30,380 nucleotides of DNA from Paracoccaceae bacterium (GTDB taxonomy: Bacteria; Pseudomonadota; Alphaproteobacteria; Rhodobacterales; Rhodobacteraceae). The stretch covers positions 1-30,380 of the forward strand of contig JAFIEC010000329.1 of NCBI GenBank assembly GCA_020832725.1, in the 5' to 3' direction. This document shows, in pieces, positions 8,232 through 16,581 of this stretch. Under the pieces are notes generated by a model that saw nothing but the letters and a program-made list of their open reading frames with translations, had not been told where the DNA came from and ran no database searches. Position numbers and translations under genes: made by a program. The number at the start of each line of letters is the position of its first letter. Within the stretch, counting starts at the first letter, position 1.

Positions 8232-11179
8232 GCGGCGGCGCGCGTCTGGCCGGAGGGCTTATCGAGCGTGAGCGGCGTCTGCGCTTCACCTTCGACGGGC
8301 AAGTCTTCGAGGGTCACCCCGGAGATACCCTCGCCTCGGCCTTGCTGGCCAATGGCAAGGTGCTGATGGGGCGCAGCTTCAAGTATCATCGGCCGCGCGG
8401 GCCCTTTTCGGCCGGGTCGGAGGAGCCGAACGCCCTGGTCACGCTGCGCACGGGCGCGCGCGCCGAGCCCAACACGCGCGCCACCACCGCCGAGCTGTAC
8501 GAAGGGCTTGAGGCCCGGAGCCAGAACCGGTGGCCGTCCCTCGCACTCGACCTGATGGCGGTCAACGACCTGCTGGCACCCTTTCTCGGCGCGGGCTTCT
8601 ACTACAAGACCTTCATGTGGCCACGGGCCTTCTGGGAAAAGCTCTATGAACCGCTGATCCGCCGTGCGGCGGGCCTCGGGCGGCTGTCGTCGCAGCCGGA
8701 TCCCGACGCCTATGAAAGCGCATGGCTGCATTGCGACCTTCTGGTGGTCGGTGCCGGTCCTGCGGGTCTGGCGGCCGCGTTGACAGCTGCGCGCTCCGGC
8801 GCACGGGTCGTGCTGGCCGACGAGGATTTCCGCCTCGGCGGCCGCCTTCTGGCCGAACGTGGCAACCTCGCCGACAGAACCGGGCCGGATTGGGTGGGCA
8901 GCCTGGAGGATGAATTCGAACGCCTGCCGAACCTGAGAGTATTGCGTCGCACGACGGTTTTCGGGGCGTTCGATCACGGCGTCTGGGGCGCTCTGGAAAG
9001 GGTGGCCGATCACCTCGCCGAACCCCTTCCCGACATGCCGCGCCAACGCCTCCTGCGTATCGTTGCGCGGCGCACCCTGATCTGCACCGGGGCGACCGAG
9101 CGCCCCATGGCCTTTGCCGGAAACGACCGGCCGGGCGTGATGCTGGCCTCCGCGCTGCGCGCCTATGCAAACCGGTGGGCGGTTCCGCCGCCGGGGCCGG
9201 TCGCGATCTTCACCAACAACGACGATGGCCACCGCACTGCGGCAGATCTCTCCGCACTCGGCTGCCAGGTGGCGGGCGTGATCGACATGCGCCCGCAAGC
9301 ACCGCAAGGGGCCGGATACGAGGTTTTCGCCGGTGCCCATGTCCGCGCGACACGTGGGCGGCTCGCGCTCCGGGCGATCGAGGTCGAGACCGCTGGCGGC
9401 CGCATCGTCTCCCTGCCTTGCCGGATGCTTGGCATCTCGGGTGGCTGGAATCCGAACATCCAGCTTTCGCTGCACAGGGGCGGGCGGCCTGCCTGGTCGG
9501 ACGAGCTTGCAGCGTTTCTCCCCGGAACGGCGACACCTGCCGACATGCGCGTGGCCGGTGCCGCCTCGGGCGACTTCTCCACCCGCGCGGCGCTGACCGG
9601 CGGGGCCGCCATCGCGCGCGCCGCGCTGTCAGAGCTTGGCATCGCAGCCGAAACGCCGGACGATCTGCCCGAGGCGGAAGATGCTCATGTCCGCATCACC
9701 CCATGCTGGCATGTGCCGGGAAAGGGCCGCGCCTTCGTCGACCTTCAGCACGATGTCACGGTCAAGGATATCGGCCTGGCCCACGCAGAGAACATGCGCT
9801 CGGTCGAGCACCTGAAGCGTTACACGACATTGGGCATGGCAACCGATCAGGGCCGCACATCGGGCGTCATCGGTCTTGCCGTGATGGCAGAGCTTGCGGG
9901 CCGCTCCATCCCCGAGACCGGAACCACCACATTCCGGCCGCCCTACGGTCCGGTGGCGATCGGTGCCTTTGCGGGTGACGCCCGCGGCCCCGGCTTCCGG
10001 CCGGTGCGGCTTGCGCCCAGCCAAGCCTGGGCGGTGGAGCAGGGTGCGGTCTTTGTCGAGGCGGGCCAATGGATGCGCGCTCAGTACTTCCCGCGCCCCG
10101 GCGAGACCCATTGGCGCGAGAGCGTCGATCGGGAAGTCCTGGCCGTGCGGTCCTCCGTTGGGCTGTGCGACGTCACCACCCTGGGCAAGATCGACGTGCA
10201 GGGTGCCGATGCCGCGGCTTTCCTCGACCGCATCTATTGCAACGCGATGGCCTCGCTGAAGGTCGGGCGCAGCCGCTACGGGCTGATGCTGCGCGAGGAT
10301 GGCCATGCCATGGACGATGGAACCGCCGCGCGGCTGGCCGAGGACCATTTCGTCGTCACCACCACCACGGCCAATGCAGGTCCGGTGTTCCGGCATCTCG
10401 AATTCGCCCGTCAGTGCCTCTGGCCCGGCCTTGACGTGCAGCTTGTATCGACGACCGATGCCTGGGCGCAGATCGCGGTGGCCGGTCCGGGCTCTCGTGC
10501 CCTGATCGCGCGGGTGATCGACGGTTTCGACCTCTCGGACGAGGCCTTTCCCTTCATGGCCTGCGCCTCGCTCAGGATTTGCGGAGGCCTGCGGGCACGG
10601 CTGTTCCGCATCTCCTTCTCGGGTGAGCTGGCATATGAGATCGCGGTCCCTGCGCGCTTTGGCGATGCGCTGATGCGCCGGCTCATGAGCGTGGGGGCGG
10701 ACCTTGGTGTCACCCCCTACGGGACCGAGGCGCTGGGGGTCCTCCGCATCGAGAAGGGCCATGCTGCGGGCAACGAACTGAACGGCCAGACCACGGCCCA
10801 GATGCTGGGGCTTGGACGGATGGTCTCTACCAGGAAGGCCGCGATCGGCGCTGTGATGTCGCGACGCCCCGGCCTTCTGGCCGAGACACGGGTGCAGGTG
10901 GGACTGGTGCCAGTCGATCCGGCGGATACGCTGCCCGGCGGGGCACATCTTTTCGCCGAAGGGGCACCACGCGACATGCGCAACGACCTTGGCTGGATCA
11001 GCTCCAGTGCCCACTCACCGCATCTCGGCCATGCCATCGCCCTCGCCTTTCTGGAGGGTGGTGCCGAGAGGATGGGCCAGACGGTCATCGTCGCCAATCC
11101 TCTGGAGGGCGCGGAGATGCGCGCACGCGTTGTTTCGCCGCATTTCATCGATCCGGAAGGAGTCCGTTTGCGTGGCTGA
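8228..11179 (+). CDS. mgdC: N-methylglutamate dehydrogenase subunit C (sarcosine oxidase alpha-like)
   Basis: This 983-residue subunit has three parts: an N-terminal ferredoxin-fold domain (residues about 10-95, RLRFTFDGQVFEGHPGDTLA and MGRSFKYHRPRGP) without cluster cysteines; a dinucleotide-binding oxidoreductase (residues about 165-500, LLVVGAGPAGLAAALTAARSG and ICTGATERPMAF); and a C-terminal aminomethyltransferase (GCV_T) domain from about 640 (CDVTTLGKIDVQG). In this family the last part transfers the oxidised methyl to tetrahydrofolate, giving 5,10-methylene-THF. The length is close to that of other alpha subunits. It starts inside the mgdB stop (ATGA) and overlaps mgdD by 8 bp. No folate enzymes are seen nearby, so C1 oxidation must be encoded elsewhere. 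Confidence 0.9.
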   Translation: MSGGARLAGGLIERERRLRFTFDGQVFEGHPGDTLASALLANGKVLMGRSFKYHRPRGPFSAGSEEPNALVTLRTGARAEPNTRATTAELYEGLEARSQNRWPSLALDLMAVNDLLAPFLGAGFYYKTFMWPRAFWEKLYEPLIRRAAGLGRLSSQPDPDAYESAWLHCDLLVVGAGPAGLAAALTAARSGARVVLADEDFRLGGRLLAERGNLADRTGPDWVGSLEDEFERLPNLRVLRRTTVFGAFDHGVWGALERVADHLAEPLPDMPRQRLLRIVARRTLICTGATERPMAFAGNDRPGVMLASALRAYANRWAVPPPGPVAIFTNNDDGHRTAADLSALGCQVAGVIDMRPQAPQGAGYEVFAGAHVRATRGRLALRAIEVETAGGRIVSLPCRMLGISGGWNPNIQLSLHRGGRPAWSDELAAFLPGTATPADMRVAGAASGDFSTRAALTGGAAIARAALSELGIAAETPDDLPEAEDAHVRITPCWHVPGKGRAFVDLQHDVTVKDIGLAHAENMRSVEHLKRYTTLGMATDQGRTSGVIGLAVMAELAGRSIPETGTTTFRPPYGPVAIGAFAGDARGPGFRPVRLAPSQAWAVEQGAVFVEAGQWMRAQYFPRPGETHWRESVDREVLAVRSSVGLCDVTTLGKIDVQGADAAAFLDRIYCNAMASLKVGRSRYGLMLREDGHAMDDGTAARLAEDHFVVTTTTANAGPVFRHLEFARQCLWPGLDVQLVSTTDAWAQIAVAGPGSRALIARVIDGFDLSDEAFPFMACASLRICGGLRARLFRISFSGELAYEIAVPARFGDALMRRLMSVGADLGVTPYGTEALGVLRIEKGHAAGNELNGQTTAQMLGLGRMVSTRKAAIGAVMSRRPGLLAETRVQVGLVPVDPADTLPGGAHLFAEGAPRDMRNDLGWISSSAHSPHLGHAIALAFLEGGAERMGQTVIVANPLEGAEMRARVVSPHFIDPEGVRLRG

Positions 11180-11741
11180 CACCGCACTCACACCGCTGAC
11201 CGCCTTGGGGCACACGGCACCGATGACCAGCACCTTCGGTGCCTATTCCCTGAGCGAGATCGCCGATCTGGGGCTTGCAAGCCTCGCGCTGCGCCGGGGC
11301 GGAAGCGCCGAAGCGCTGGCGGAAAGGCTTGGCCTTGCATTGCCGGGGCCGGGGCTCTGGGCCGGCACGCAGGATGGCACGCTTTCGGCGATCTGGACAG
11401 GTCCGGATCAATGGCTGGTCGAATTCCCCGGGCGTGCCTGTGAGGACGTCGCCGGGGATCTGGCCGCGCGCGCGGGTTCCGGGGTCTCGATCACCGAGCA
11501 GACGGGTGCCTTTGCCGCCTTCCGCATCGACGGCCCGTCGCTCGAGCCTGTACTCGAGCGTCTTGGCCCCATCGACCCTGTCGCGGTGCGCCCCGGGACC
11601 GCACACCGAACGATCGTGCATCACCTCGGTTGCATCCTGGCATGCCGCTCCGAAAATCGGCTTGACGTTCTCGGGCCCGGCTCGGCGGCCGCGTTCGTGC
11701 ACCACGCGCTCGAACTGACGCTGCGGCGCGTGGTGGTCTGA
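11172..11741 (+). CDS. mgdD: N-methylglutamate dehydrogenase subunit D (sarcosine oxidase gamma-like)
   Basis: This 189-residue protein has the position and pattern of SoxG-type gamma subunits, which are weakly conserved and contact the folate-binding part of the alpha subunit. Supporting segments are LWAGTQDGTLSAIWTGPDQWLVEFPG and the C-terminal GPGSAAAFVHHALELTLRRV. I choose the GTG at 11172, which overlaps the mgdC stop by 8 bp and has GGAAGGAG upstream. An internal ATG at 11223 would remove the N-terminal helix usual in the family. The longer open frame upstream lies inside mgdC and looks like shadow sequence. Confidence 0.82.
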   Translation: MADTALTPLTALGHTAPMTSTFGAYSLSEIADLGLASLALRRGGSAEALAERLGLALPGPGLWAGTQDGTLSAIWTGPDQWLVEFPGRACEDVAGDLAARAGSGVSITEQTGAFAAFRIDGPSLEPVLERLGPIDPVAVRPGTAHRTIVHHLGCILACRSENRLDVLGPGSAAAFVHHALELTLRRVVV

Positions 11742-11803
11742 ATGGCCTTCGGGATTCAGTGCCCGGCCTGTTCCGCATGAAGATCGCCTAGCCGGAGCCC
11801 GAG

Positions 11804-12544
11804 ATGATCTGGATTTTCCTCAGTCTTGCGATCGGCGGCATTCTCAAGGGCGCAACAGGAGCAGGGGCGCCTCTCGTGGCGATCCCGGTCATTGCGCTGT
11901 ATCATCCCGAAGGGGTGCCCTTCGCGGTCACGGTCTTTGTCATTCCCAGCCTTCTCGCCAATATCTGGCAGGCTTGGGCCTACCGGGCGGACCTGGTGCC
12001 GGGGCCGATGGTCTGGCTGATGGTTGCGGCCGGCATCGGCGGTGTGCTGGGGGGGAGCTGGATGCTCTCGGCTCTTGCACCCGAATTCCTGTCGCTGATC
12101 GTGGCCGGTGGGGTGCTGACCTATGTGGGCCTGCGCATCACCAGGCTCGCACCGGTTCTCAGCCTACGGGCAGGCCGCATCCTCGGGCTGCCCGTCGGGC
12201 TTGCGGCCGGCATCCTGCAGGGGTCCTCGGGCATCTCGGCGCCGGTGACACTGACATTCTTCAACGCCCTGCGTCTGGAGCGGCCGGCCTTCATCGCCAC
12301 CGTATCGTTGTTCTTCGTCGTCCTGACGCTGGTGCAGATCCCCGCGCTGATGGCCTTCGGCCTTCTTGACGCAGAGCGTCTTGCCATCAGTGCGGGTGCC
12401 TTTGCAGTCCTGTCCCTGTTCCTGCCGGTCGGGGCATGGCTGGGCCGCAAACTTGCAGCTTCGGTCTTCGACCGCGTGATCCTGACGCTTCTGATACTGC
12501 TCGCGCTGAAACTCGTGGCCGAAGTCGTGCTCGGCTTCGGCTGA
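11804..12544 (+). CDS. TauE/SafE-family membrane permease
   Basis: A 246-residue integral membrane protein of the sulfite exporter TauE/SafE family, with about seven or eight hydrophobic segments (for example IWIFLSLAIGGILKGATGAGAPLVAI at the start and ILTLLILLALKLVAEVVLGF at the end). The N-terminal GATGAGAPL and the internal GLAAGILQGSSGISAPVTLTFF are the two repeated Gly-rich loops typical of the family. The transported species may be sulfite, sulfoacetate or another small anion; it cannot be told from sequence. It sits 62 bp after mgdD on the same strand and may be the last gene of that operon. It converges with the amidase, with 7 bp between stops. Confidence 0.85.
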   Translation: MIWIFLSLAIGGILKGATGAGAPLVAIPVIALYHPEGVPFAVTVFVIPSLLANIWQAWAYRADLVPGPMVWLMVAAGIGGVLGGSWMLSALAPEFLSLIVAGGVLTYVGLRITRLAPVLSLRAGRILGLPVGLAAGILQGSSGISAPVTLTFFNALRLERPAFIATVSLFFVVLTLVQIPALMAFGLLDAERLAISAGAFAVLSLFLPVGAWLGRKLAASVFDRVILTLLILLALKLVAEVVLGFG

Positions 12545-12551
12545 TCCGCAA

Positions 12552-13844
12552 TCAGACTGCGGCCAGCAACGGCGCTGCAAAGGCGGCGGCGCGCAGCAGC
12601 CGGGCCTCGCCGCCCGGGCCCGCCACAAGTTGCGCGGCCAGCGGAAGACCGGCCGGCCCATGTCCGCAGGGCAGCGATATCGCCGGCACCTGCAGCCCCG
12701 TCCAGGCCCGCGAATGCAGCGGATCGCCTGTGGCGCCAAGCCCCTCGGGTGCCTCGCCCATCGCAGCCGGTACGATCAGTGCATCCCAGTCGGCGGCCAG
12801 CGCGGCAAAGAGCCGCCGAGCGGCAGACAGGCCGGAAAGTGCTGCACGATAGTCGGCATGGGTCGTGGACAGGCCGGTCTCGATCAATGCCGCGAAGGCA
12901 TCGCTGATATGCGCGCGATGGGCACGGAATTCATGCAGACGCGTGCGTGCGGCCTCCCAGGCCATGACGGTTTTCTGGTACTCGGAGAGCTGTTCAAAGT
13001 TTGCGGGAACACCGATCTCTCCGGTTTCGGCACCCGCGTTCCGCACGGCCTCAAGGGCGCGCCGACAGGCGTCACGGCCATGAACACCAGCCTCCGACCA
13101 ATGCGGCCCACGCATCAGCCCGACCCGGGGCCGCCATTCGGCATCTGGCTCATGGGCCATCCGCAGGTCCGCGCCCGGGACCAGCACATCATGCAGAAGC
13201 ACAAGATCCGCCACCTCCCGCGCCAGTCCTCCCAGCGTGTCGAGAGACGGCGCAAAGCTCATGCAACCGGACAGGTCGAAGATGCCGTGGCCCGGCTTGT
13301 AGCCGATGACGCCACAATAGGCGGCGGGCCTGATCAGAGATCCCGCCGTCTGCGAGCCCAGCGCCAACGGCACCATGAAATCGGCCACCGCAGCGGCGGA
13401 GCCCGAGGACGACCCCCCCGGGGTATGCCCGGTATTGCGCGGGTTGGCGGTACGGCCAGGGCGGAAATAGGCGAACTCGGTCGTCACGGTCTTGCCGATC
13501 AGGATACCGCCCGCCTCTCGCAGAAGCCGTACACAGGATGCGTCACGGCCGGGCTGGTGGCCCGCATATATGGGGCTGCCCCAGCCGGTCGGGTGATCAG
13601 CGCTGTCCATGATGTCCTTGGCCGCGAAGGGCACGCCATGAAGAGGGCCGCGAGGCCGTGTTGCATCGGCGTTGTCGGCAGCGCGCAGCACGGCGTCGGG
13701 ATCGAGCGACTCGAAGGCAGCCACCTGCGGTTCCCGGTCGGATATGCGCGCAAGGCAGGCCTCCGCCAGGGCGCGCGCCGTAAGCTCGCCACGTGCGATC
13801 GCCGCTGCCGCAGCGGCGGCACCAAGCTCGTTGAGCGCTGTCAT
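12552..13844 (-). CDS. Amidase signature family enzyme (first of two)
   Basis: This 430-residue amidase hydrolyses a C-N amide bond using the Ser-cisSer-Lys triad. Lys76 lies in AAKDIMD, the Gly/Ser block TPGGSSSGSAAAV is at residues 141-153, and the nucleophile Ser169 lies in GSQTAGSLIRPAAYCG, where DTGGS is more common. IGYKPGHG follows as expected. It resembles the AtzF/GatA-like superfamily, but the substrate is unknown. The gene overlaps the upstream DUF1116 gene by 4 bp, and that gene overlaps the Rieske oxygenase gene by 4 bp, so the three are very probably made together. It is only distantly similar to the amidase at 21712. Confidence 0.9.
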   Translation of the reverse strand: MTALNELGAAAAAAAIARGELTARALAEACLARISDREPQVAAFESLDPDAVLRAADNADATRPRGPLHGVPFAAKDIMDSADHPTGWGSPIYAGHQPGRDASCVRLLREAGGILIGKTVTTEFAYFRPGRTANPRNTGHTPGGSSSGSAAAVADFMVPLALGSQTAGSLIRPAAYCGVIGYKPGHGIFDLSGCMSFAPSLDTLGGLAREVADLVLLHDVLVPGADLRMAHEPDAEWRPRVGLMRGPHWSEAGVHGRDACRRALEAVRNAGAETGEIGVPANFEQLSEYQKTVMAWEAARTRLHEFRAHRAHISDAFAALIETGLSTTHADYRAALSGLSAARRLFAALAADWDALIVPAAMGEAPEGLGATGDPLHSRAWTGLQVPAISLPCGHGPAGLPLAAQLVAGPGGEARLLRAAAFAAPLLAAV

Positions 13845-15046
13845 CCCCCGCCCTCCAGAGCCGCCAGCGCCGCGACAAAGGGTACGACGGACATTTCGTA
13901 TATGCCGCCGCCGATCCGGCCCGCCGTACCCTCCCTGTCGAGGATGCCGAGCCCGACCAGCGGCCCCGCACCATAGGCAGCGACCCGGGCCGCAGTGATG
14001 CCAAGCGGGACACCAAGCCCGTCAAAGGCAGGATGATGGCCTGCGGCCAGAGCCGCCGGGCGCGCGGCCGCATCCTTGGGCAGAAAGGGGGCGAAGGCCG
14101 CTGCCTGGGCCGGCGAGAGGTGCAGAGACATGGCCCCGAACCCCAGGGCCTCGACGACCGCGCTGTCACCGATGGCTGGCAATGCGCGCTCTTCCATCCC
14201 CTCGGCAAGCGCACCGCGCGGCGGGCTTGCCTGCACGGTGAACCAGCGCCCCGGCAAGCCCGAGACCTGAATCCCGACATCGACCCCGTTGCCGGCCGCC
14301 GCCGTGACCAGCCCCGAGCCGGGCACTCCGGCACCGGCCGTCATCAGGCATTTGGTCGCGCCCATCCAGAGGTTGAGAAAAAGCCCTGCCGACTCGTCGA
14401 GAAACCGGCCCACCGCATCGCCAATCCCCAAGGGCAGGCGGGCGCGCATCTCGGCAACGAAGGCCGCGGTTGCAGCAGGCGTGCGTCCGTGGAGATCATC
14501 CCCCCCCTCCAGCCCGGCGCGGGCGAAACCCGCCAGTTCGATCGGGCGCGAGAGGGCCGCATCGATGCGGTCGGCCACAGCGACAGTCATCCAGCGCAGT
14601 TCCTGAAAGGCCGCGTCGGTGCCGAGCCCCGTGCGCACCGGATGCAGGTTGCCGTCATTCACCGGAGCGAAGGCCACGGCGCCGCCGCCCCCGAGATCAC
14701 GGATGCATTGCAGCGGCGTCTGAAAGCCGACGACAAATGCCAACGGCGTCACGACCCCATGATCCTGCGCCGGTCGGAGCGCGATTTCGCCCGAAAGGAT
14801 GCTGGCGCGCGCATATTCGGGATTGTCGGCAAGCCCCGAGATCATCGCCGCAAGGCAGGCCGCGTTCAGCACCGGCGCCGGGACCGCCGCCGGATCAGCA
14901 AATGCGGGCCCTGCGTGCAGCAGCACGTTTTCCGGCAGGCCAAGGGCCGTCCCGGCCGCCTCCACCGACACGAGCGCCGGGCGGCAATCCGCGAGCCTTC
15001 GCAGCGCCTCCATGTCGGCAGGTCGGTCTGCGAAGGCGGCGTTCAT
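13841..15046 (-). CDS. DUF1116 family protein (YlbE/AllG-like), stand-alone
   Basis: The 401-residue protein matches the DUF1116 family: VLLHAGPAF, PAQDHGVVTPLAFVVG, GDDLHGRTPA, the long block FLNLWMGATKCLMTAGAGVPGSGLVTAAAGNG, GRWFTVQASPPRG, IGDSAVVEALGFG and PLVGLGILDREG. In Escherichia coli the family member YlbE (AllG) works with FdrA and YlbF as oxamate carbamoyltransferase in allantoin use. No FdrA or AllH homologue, and no carbamate kinase, is seen here. The gene instead sits between a Rieske oxygenase and an amidase with 4-bp overlaps on both sides, which suggests action on a carbamoyl- or amide-bearing product of the oxygenase. That function is inference. Confidence 0.83.
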   Translation of the reverse strand: MNAAFADRPADMEALRRLADCRPALVSVEAAGTALGLPENVLLHAGPAFADPAAVPAPVLNAACLAAMISGLADNPEYARASILSGEIALRPAQDHGVVTPLAFVVGFQTPLQCIRDLGGGGAVAFAPVNDGNLHPVRTGLGTDAAFQELRWMTVAVADRIDAALSRPIELAGFARAGLEGGDDLHGRTPAATAAFVAEMRARLPLGIGDAVGRFLDESAGLFLNLWMGATKCLMTAGAGVPGSGLVTAAAGNGVDVGIQVSGLPGRWFTVQASPPRGALAEGMEERALPAIGDSAVVEALGFGAMSLHLSPAQAAAFAPFLPKDAAARPAALAAGHHPAFDGLGVPLGITAARVAAYGAGPLVGLGILDREGTAGRIGGGIYEMSVVPFVAALAALEGGG

Positions 15047-16395
15047 GCGAAGCTCGCTTCGAAAGCCTTGAGATCGGCCACGATCCTTTGCTCCCGCTCC
15101 GCGCCGCGCAATTCGTCGGCTGCGGCGTAAATCTCGGCAACCTTGTGGGCGACCATGCGCAGGGTCTGATCATCATCCGCGCCGGGGATGGGGGGGATGC
15201 GCAGGATGGTGTCGCCGCCATAGGTCGGGATGACCCCGCCATAGACGACCGAAGCCTGCTCTACCCCGCCGCCCTGTGCCACGTTGCGGATGGCCTGGCG
15301 CAGCTTGTTGCGGACCTTGGCGACACCACGGTCGGTGAAGCACAGATTCTCGCGGGCATGGATGTTCCGGGGGCCCTGACTGACCCAGGCGTCATAATCG
15401 CCCGGATCACGCTGGCGCTGCTCATAGGGCCTTTCGGCGGACTGGCCGTAGAAATCGACCTTCCCAAGCCCGACCTCGTCGCGGTCGGTCAGGCCGAGCG
15501 GGTCGTCCCCTTCGCGGAAATGCCGCCACGCGATGACCACTGTGTTCGTGTCATCGACAGGAACCACCCAGCGAGTCAGCCCGCAGCGCCCGAAATAGCG
15601 CTGCTCATGACCGGTGGGAAAATGTGCGCCATTCTGGGTGAAGGAGGGCAGGAACTTGTCGTGGATACGCAGCCAGATCATGTCACCGACGCGGCGTGTA
15701 TTGGTGTAGAATTCTCCGAGCTTGCGCTCGAAGAACTCGATGCGCGGCATCTCGGCGAAGGCTTCGGTGAACTGCACCCGTGCGGCCTTGGTGTGAAGAT
15801 AGACCGTGTGGAACGGATCCCATGCGTTCTCCATCACCTGAAGCCAGTTGCAGGGTGAATGGATGAGCCAGGGAATCATCTCGGACTCCGACTCGTCGAA
15901 CGTGTCGAACACGGGGAAAGGCGGCATGGTTTCGGGCGGGCCCATGTAAGCGAAGGCGATGCCCTTGAACTCCACCACCGGATAGGCCCCGAGGCAGGCC
16001 TTTGTCTTTACCTGGCTCGATGGCGGCTCGCAGGGTGTCTCGAGGACTTCGCCATCAAGCCCGTACTTCCAGCCATGGTATGAGCAGCGAATGCCACCAT
16101 GCTCGACGATGCCGAACTCGAGCGACATGTTGCGATGCCGGCAGAAAAGATGCGTCAGCCCCAGTTTCCCGCCCTTCTCGCGGAACAGGACAAGGTCCTC
16201 GCCCATGATTCGCAGCCGCAAGGGCAGGTCGGTCACCTGCTGGGTCAATGCAACCGGCATCCAGAAGCGGCGCAGGTATTCACCGCAGGGCGCGCCCGGG
16301 CCCACCTCCGTGAGCTCGGGGTCGGGCGCAAGAGACCAGACCTGCTGCTGTTCATGGCCGCGAAACCGGCCAGAGGGGATATCGATCTGGGTCAT
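15043..16395 (-). CDS. Rieske non-heme iron oxygenase, alpha subunit (phthalate dioxygenase/LigX-like), copy 1
   Basis: This 450-residue terminal oxygenase has an N-terminal Rieske domain with Cys85-x-His87 (FCRHRNMS) and Cys104-x2-His107 (CSYHGWKYG), and a catalytic domain with NWLQVMENAWDPFHTVYLH supplying the bridging Asp193 and iron ligands His196 and His201. The type fits single-component oxygenases of the phthalate dioxygenase/vanillate or LigX O-demethylase group, which demethylate or hydroxylate ring compounds. No reductase or ferredoxin gene is visible, so electrons must come from elsewhere. The ATG at 16395 is chosen over a TTG at 16401: a GAGGAG Shine-Dalgarno lies 6 nt before it. 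It heads a coupled operon with DUF1116 and the amidase, and diverges from an aldehyde dehydrogenase. Confidence 0.9.
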   Translation of the reverse strand: MTQIDIPSGRFRGHEQQQVWSLAPDPELTEVGPGAPCGEYLRRFWMPVALTQQVTDLPLRLRIMGEDLVLFREKGGKLGLTHLFCRHRNMSLEFGIVEHGGIRCSYHGWKYGLDGEVLETPCEPPSSQVKTKACLGAYPVVEFKGIAFAYMGPPETMPPFPVFDTFDESESEMIPWLIHSPCNWLQVMENAWDPFHTVYLHTKAARVQFTEAFAEMPRIEFFERKLGEFYTNTRRVGDMIWLRIHDKFLPSFTQNGAHFPTGHEQRYFGRCGLTRWVVPVDDTNTVVIAWRHFREGDDPLGLTDRDEVGLGKVDFYGQSAERPYEQRQRDPGDYDAWVSQGPRNIHARENLCFTDRGVAKVRNKLRQAIRNVAQGGGVEQASVVYGGVIPTYGGDTILRIPPIPGADDDQTLRMVAHKVAEIYAAADELRGAEREQRIVADLKAFEASFA

Positions 16396-16488
16396 GCGCA
16401 ACTCCTCGGTTCACGTATGGACAAGCTCAAAGCATCAGCATCCAGGAGTCCGGAACACGGATTCCACCGCCGCCGGGCCTTCACTCCA

Positions 16489-16517
16489 CTTATGACTTTT
16501 TTGTATATCCTTGACAA
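16489..16517 (-). promoter_or_regulatory. Candidate promoter of the Rieske-DUF1116-amidase operon
   Basis: Reading the minus strand, TTGTCA (16517-16512) and CATAAG (16494-16489) are separated by 17 nt, a good match to sigma-70-type spacing. It is located about 95 bp before the Rieske start codon. Confidence 0.4.
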
Positions 16518-16521
16518 TACA
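16502..16521. promoter_or_regulatory. Inverted repeat TGTAT-N10-ATACA over both divergent -35 boxes
   Basis: A perfect 5-bp inverted repeat with a 10-bp centre (half-sites 16502-16506 and 16517-16521) contains the -35 elements of both candidate divergent promoters. A dimeric regulator bound here would control both operons at once. No regulator gene adjoins it. Confidence 0.4.
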
Positions 16522-16539
16522 CGGCGCATTTCCTGATAT
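16511..16539 (+). promoter_or_regulatory. Candidate promoter of the aldehyde dehydrogenase operon
   Basis: A consensus -35 TTGACA (16511-16516) is followed after 17 nt by TGATAT (16534-16539), a weaker -10. The start codon is 43 bp further on. The -35 box overlaps that of the opposing candidate promoter. Confidence 0.45.
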
Positions 16540-16581
16540 GAGGTCTTGGGCGTTGCGGCGCGATCTGTACGAAGGAATGCC

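Noticed and set aside
9629..11014. Long minus-strand open frame opposite mgdC
   Set aside because: Antisense shadow of the aminomethyltransferase domain; no recognisable motifs or plausible ribosome site.
12630..13976. Plus-strand open frame (448 codons) opposite amidase 1
   Set aside because: Opposes an amidase with complete catalytic residues; the translation is not protein-like.
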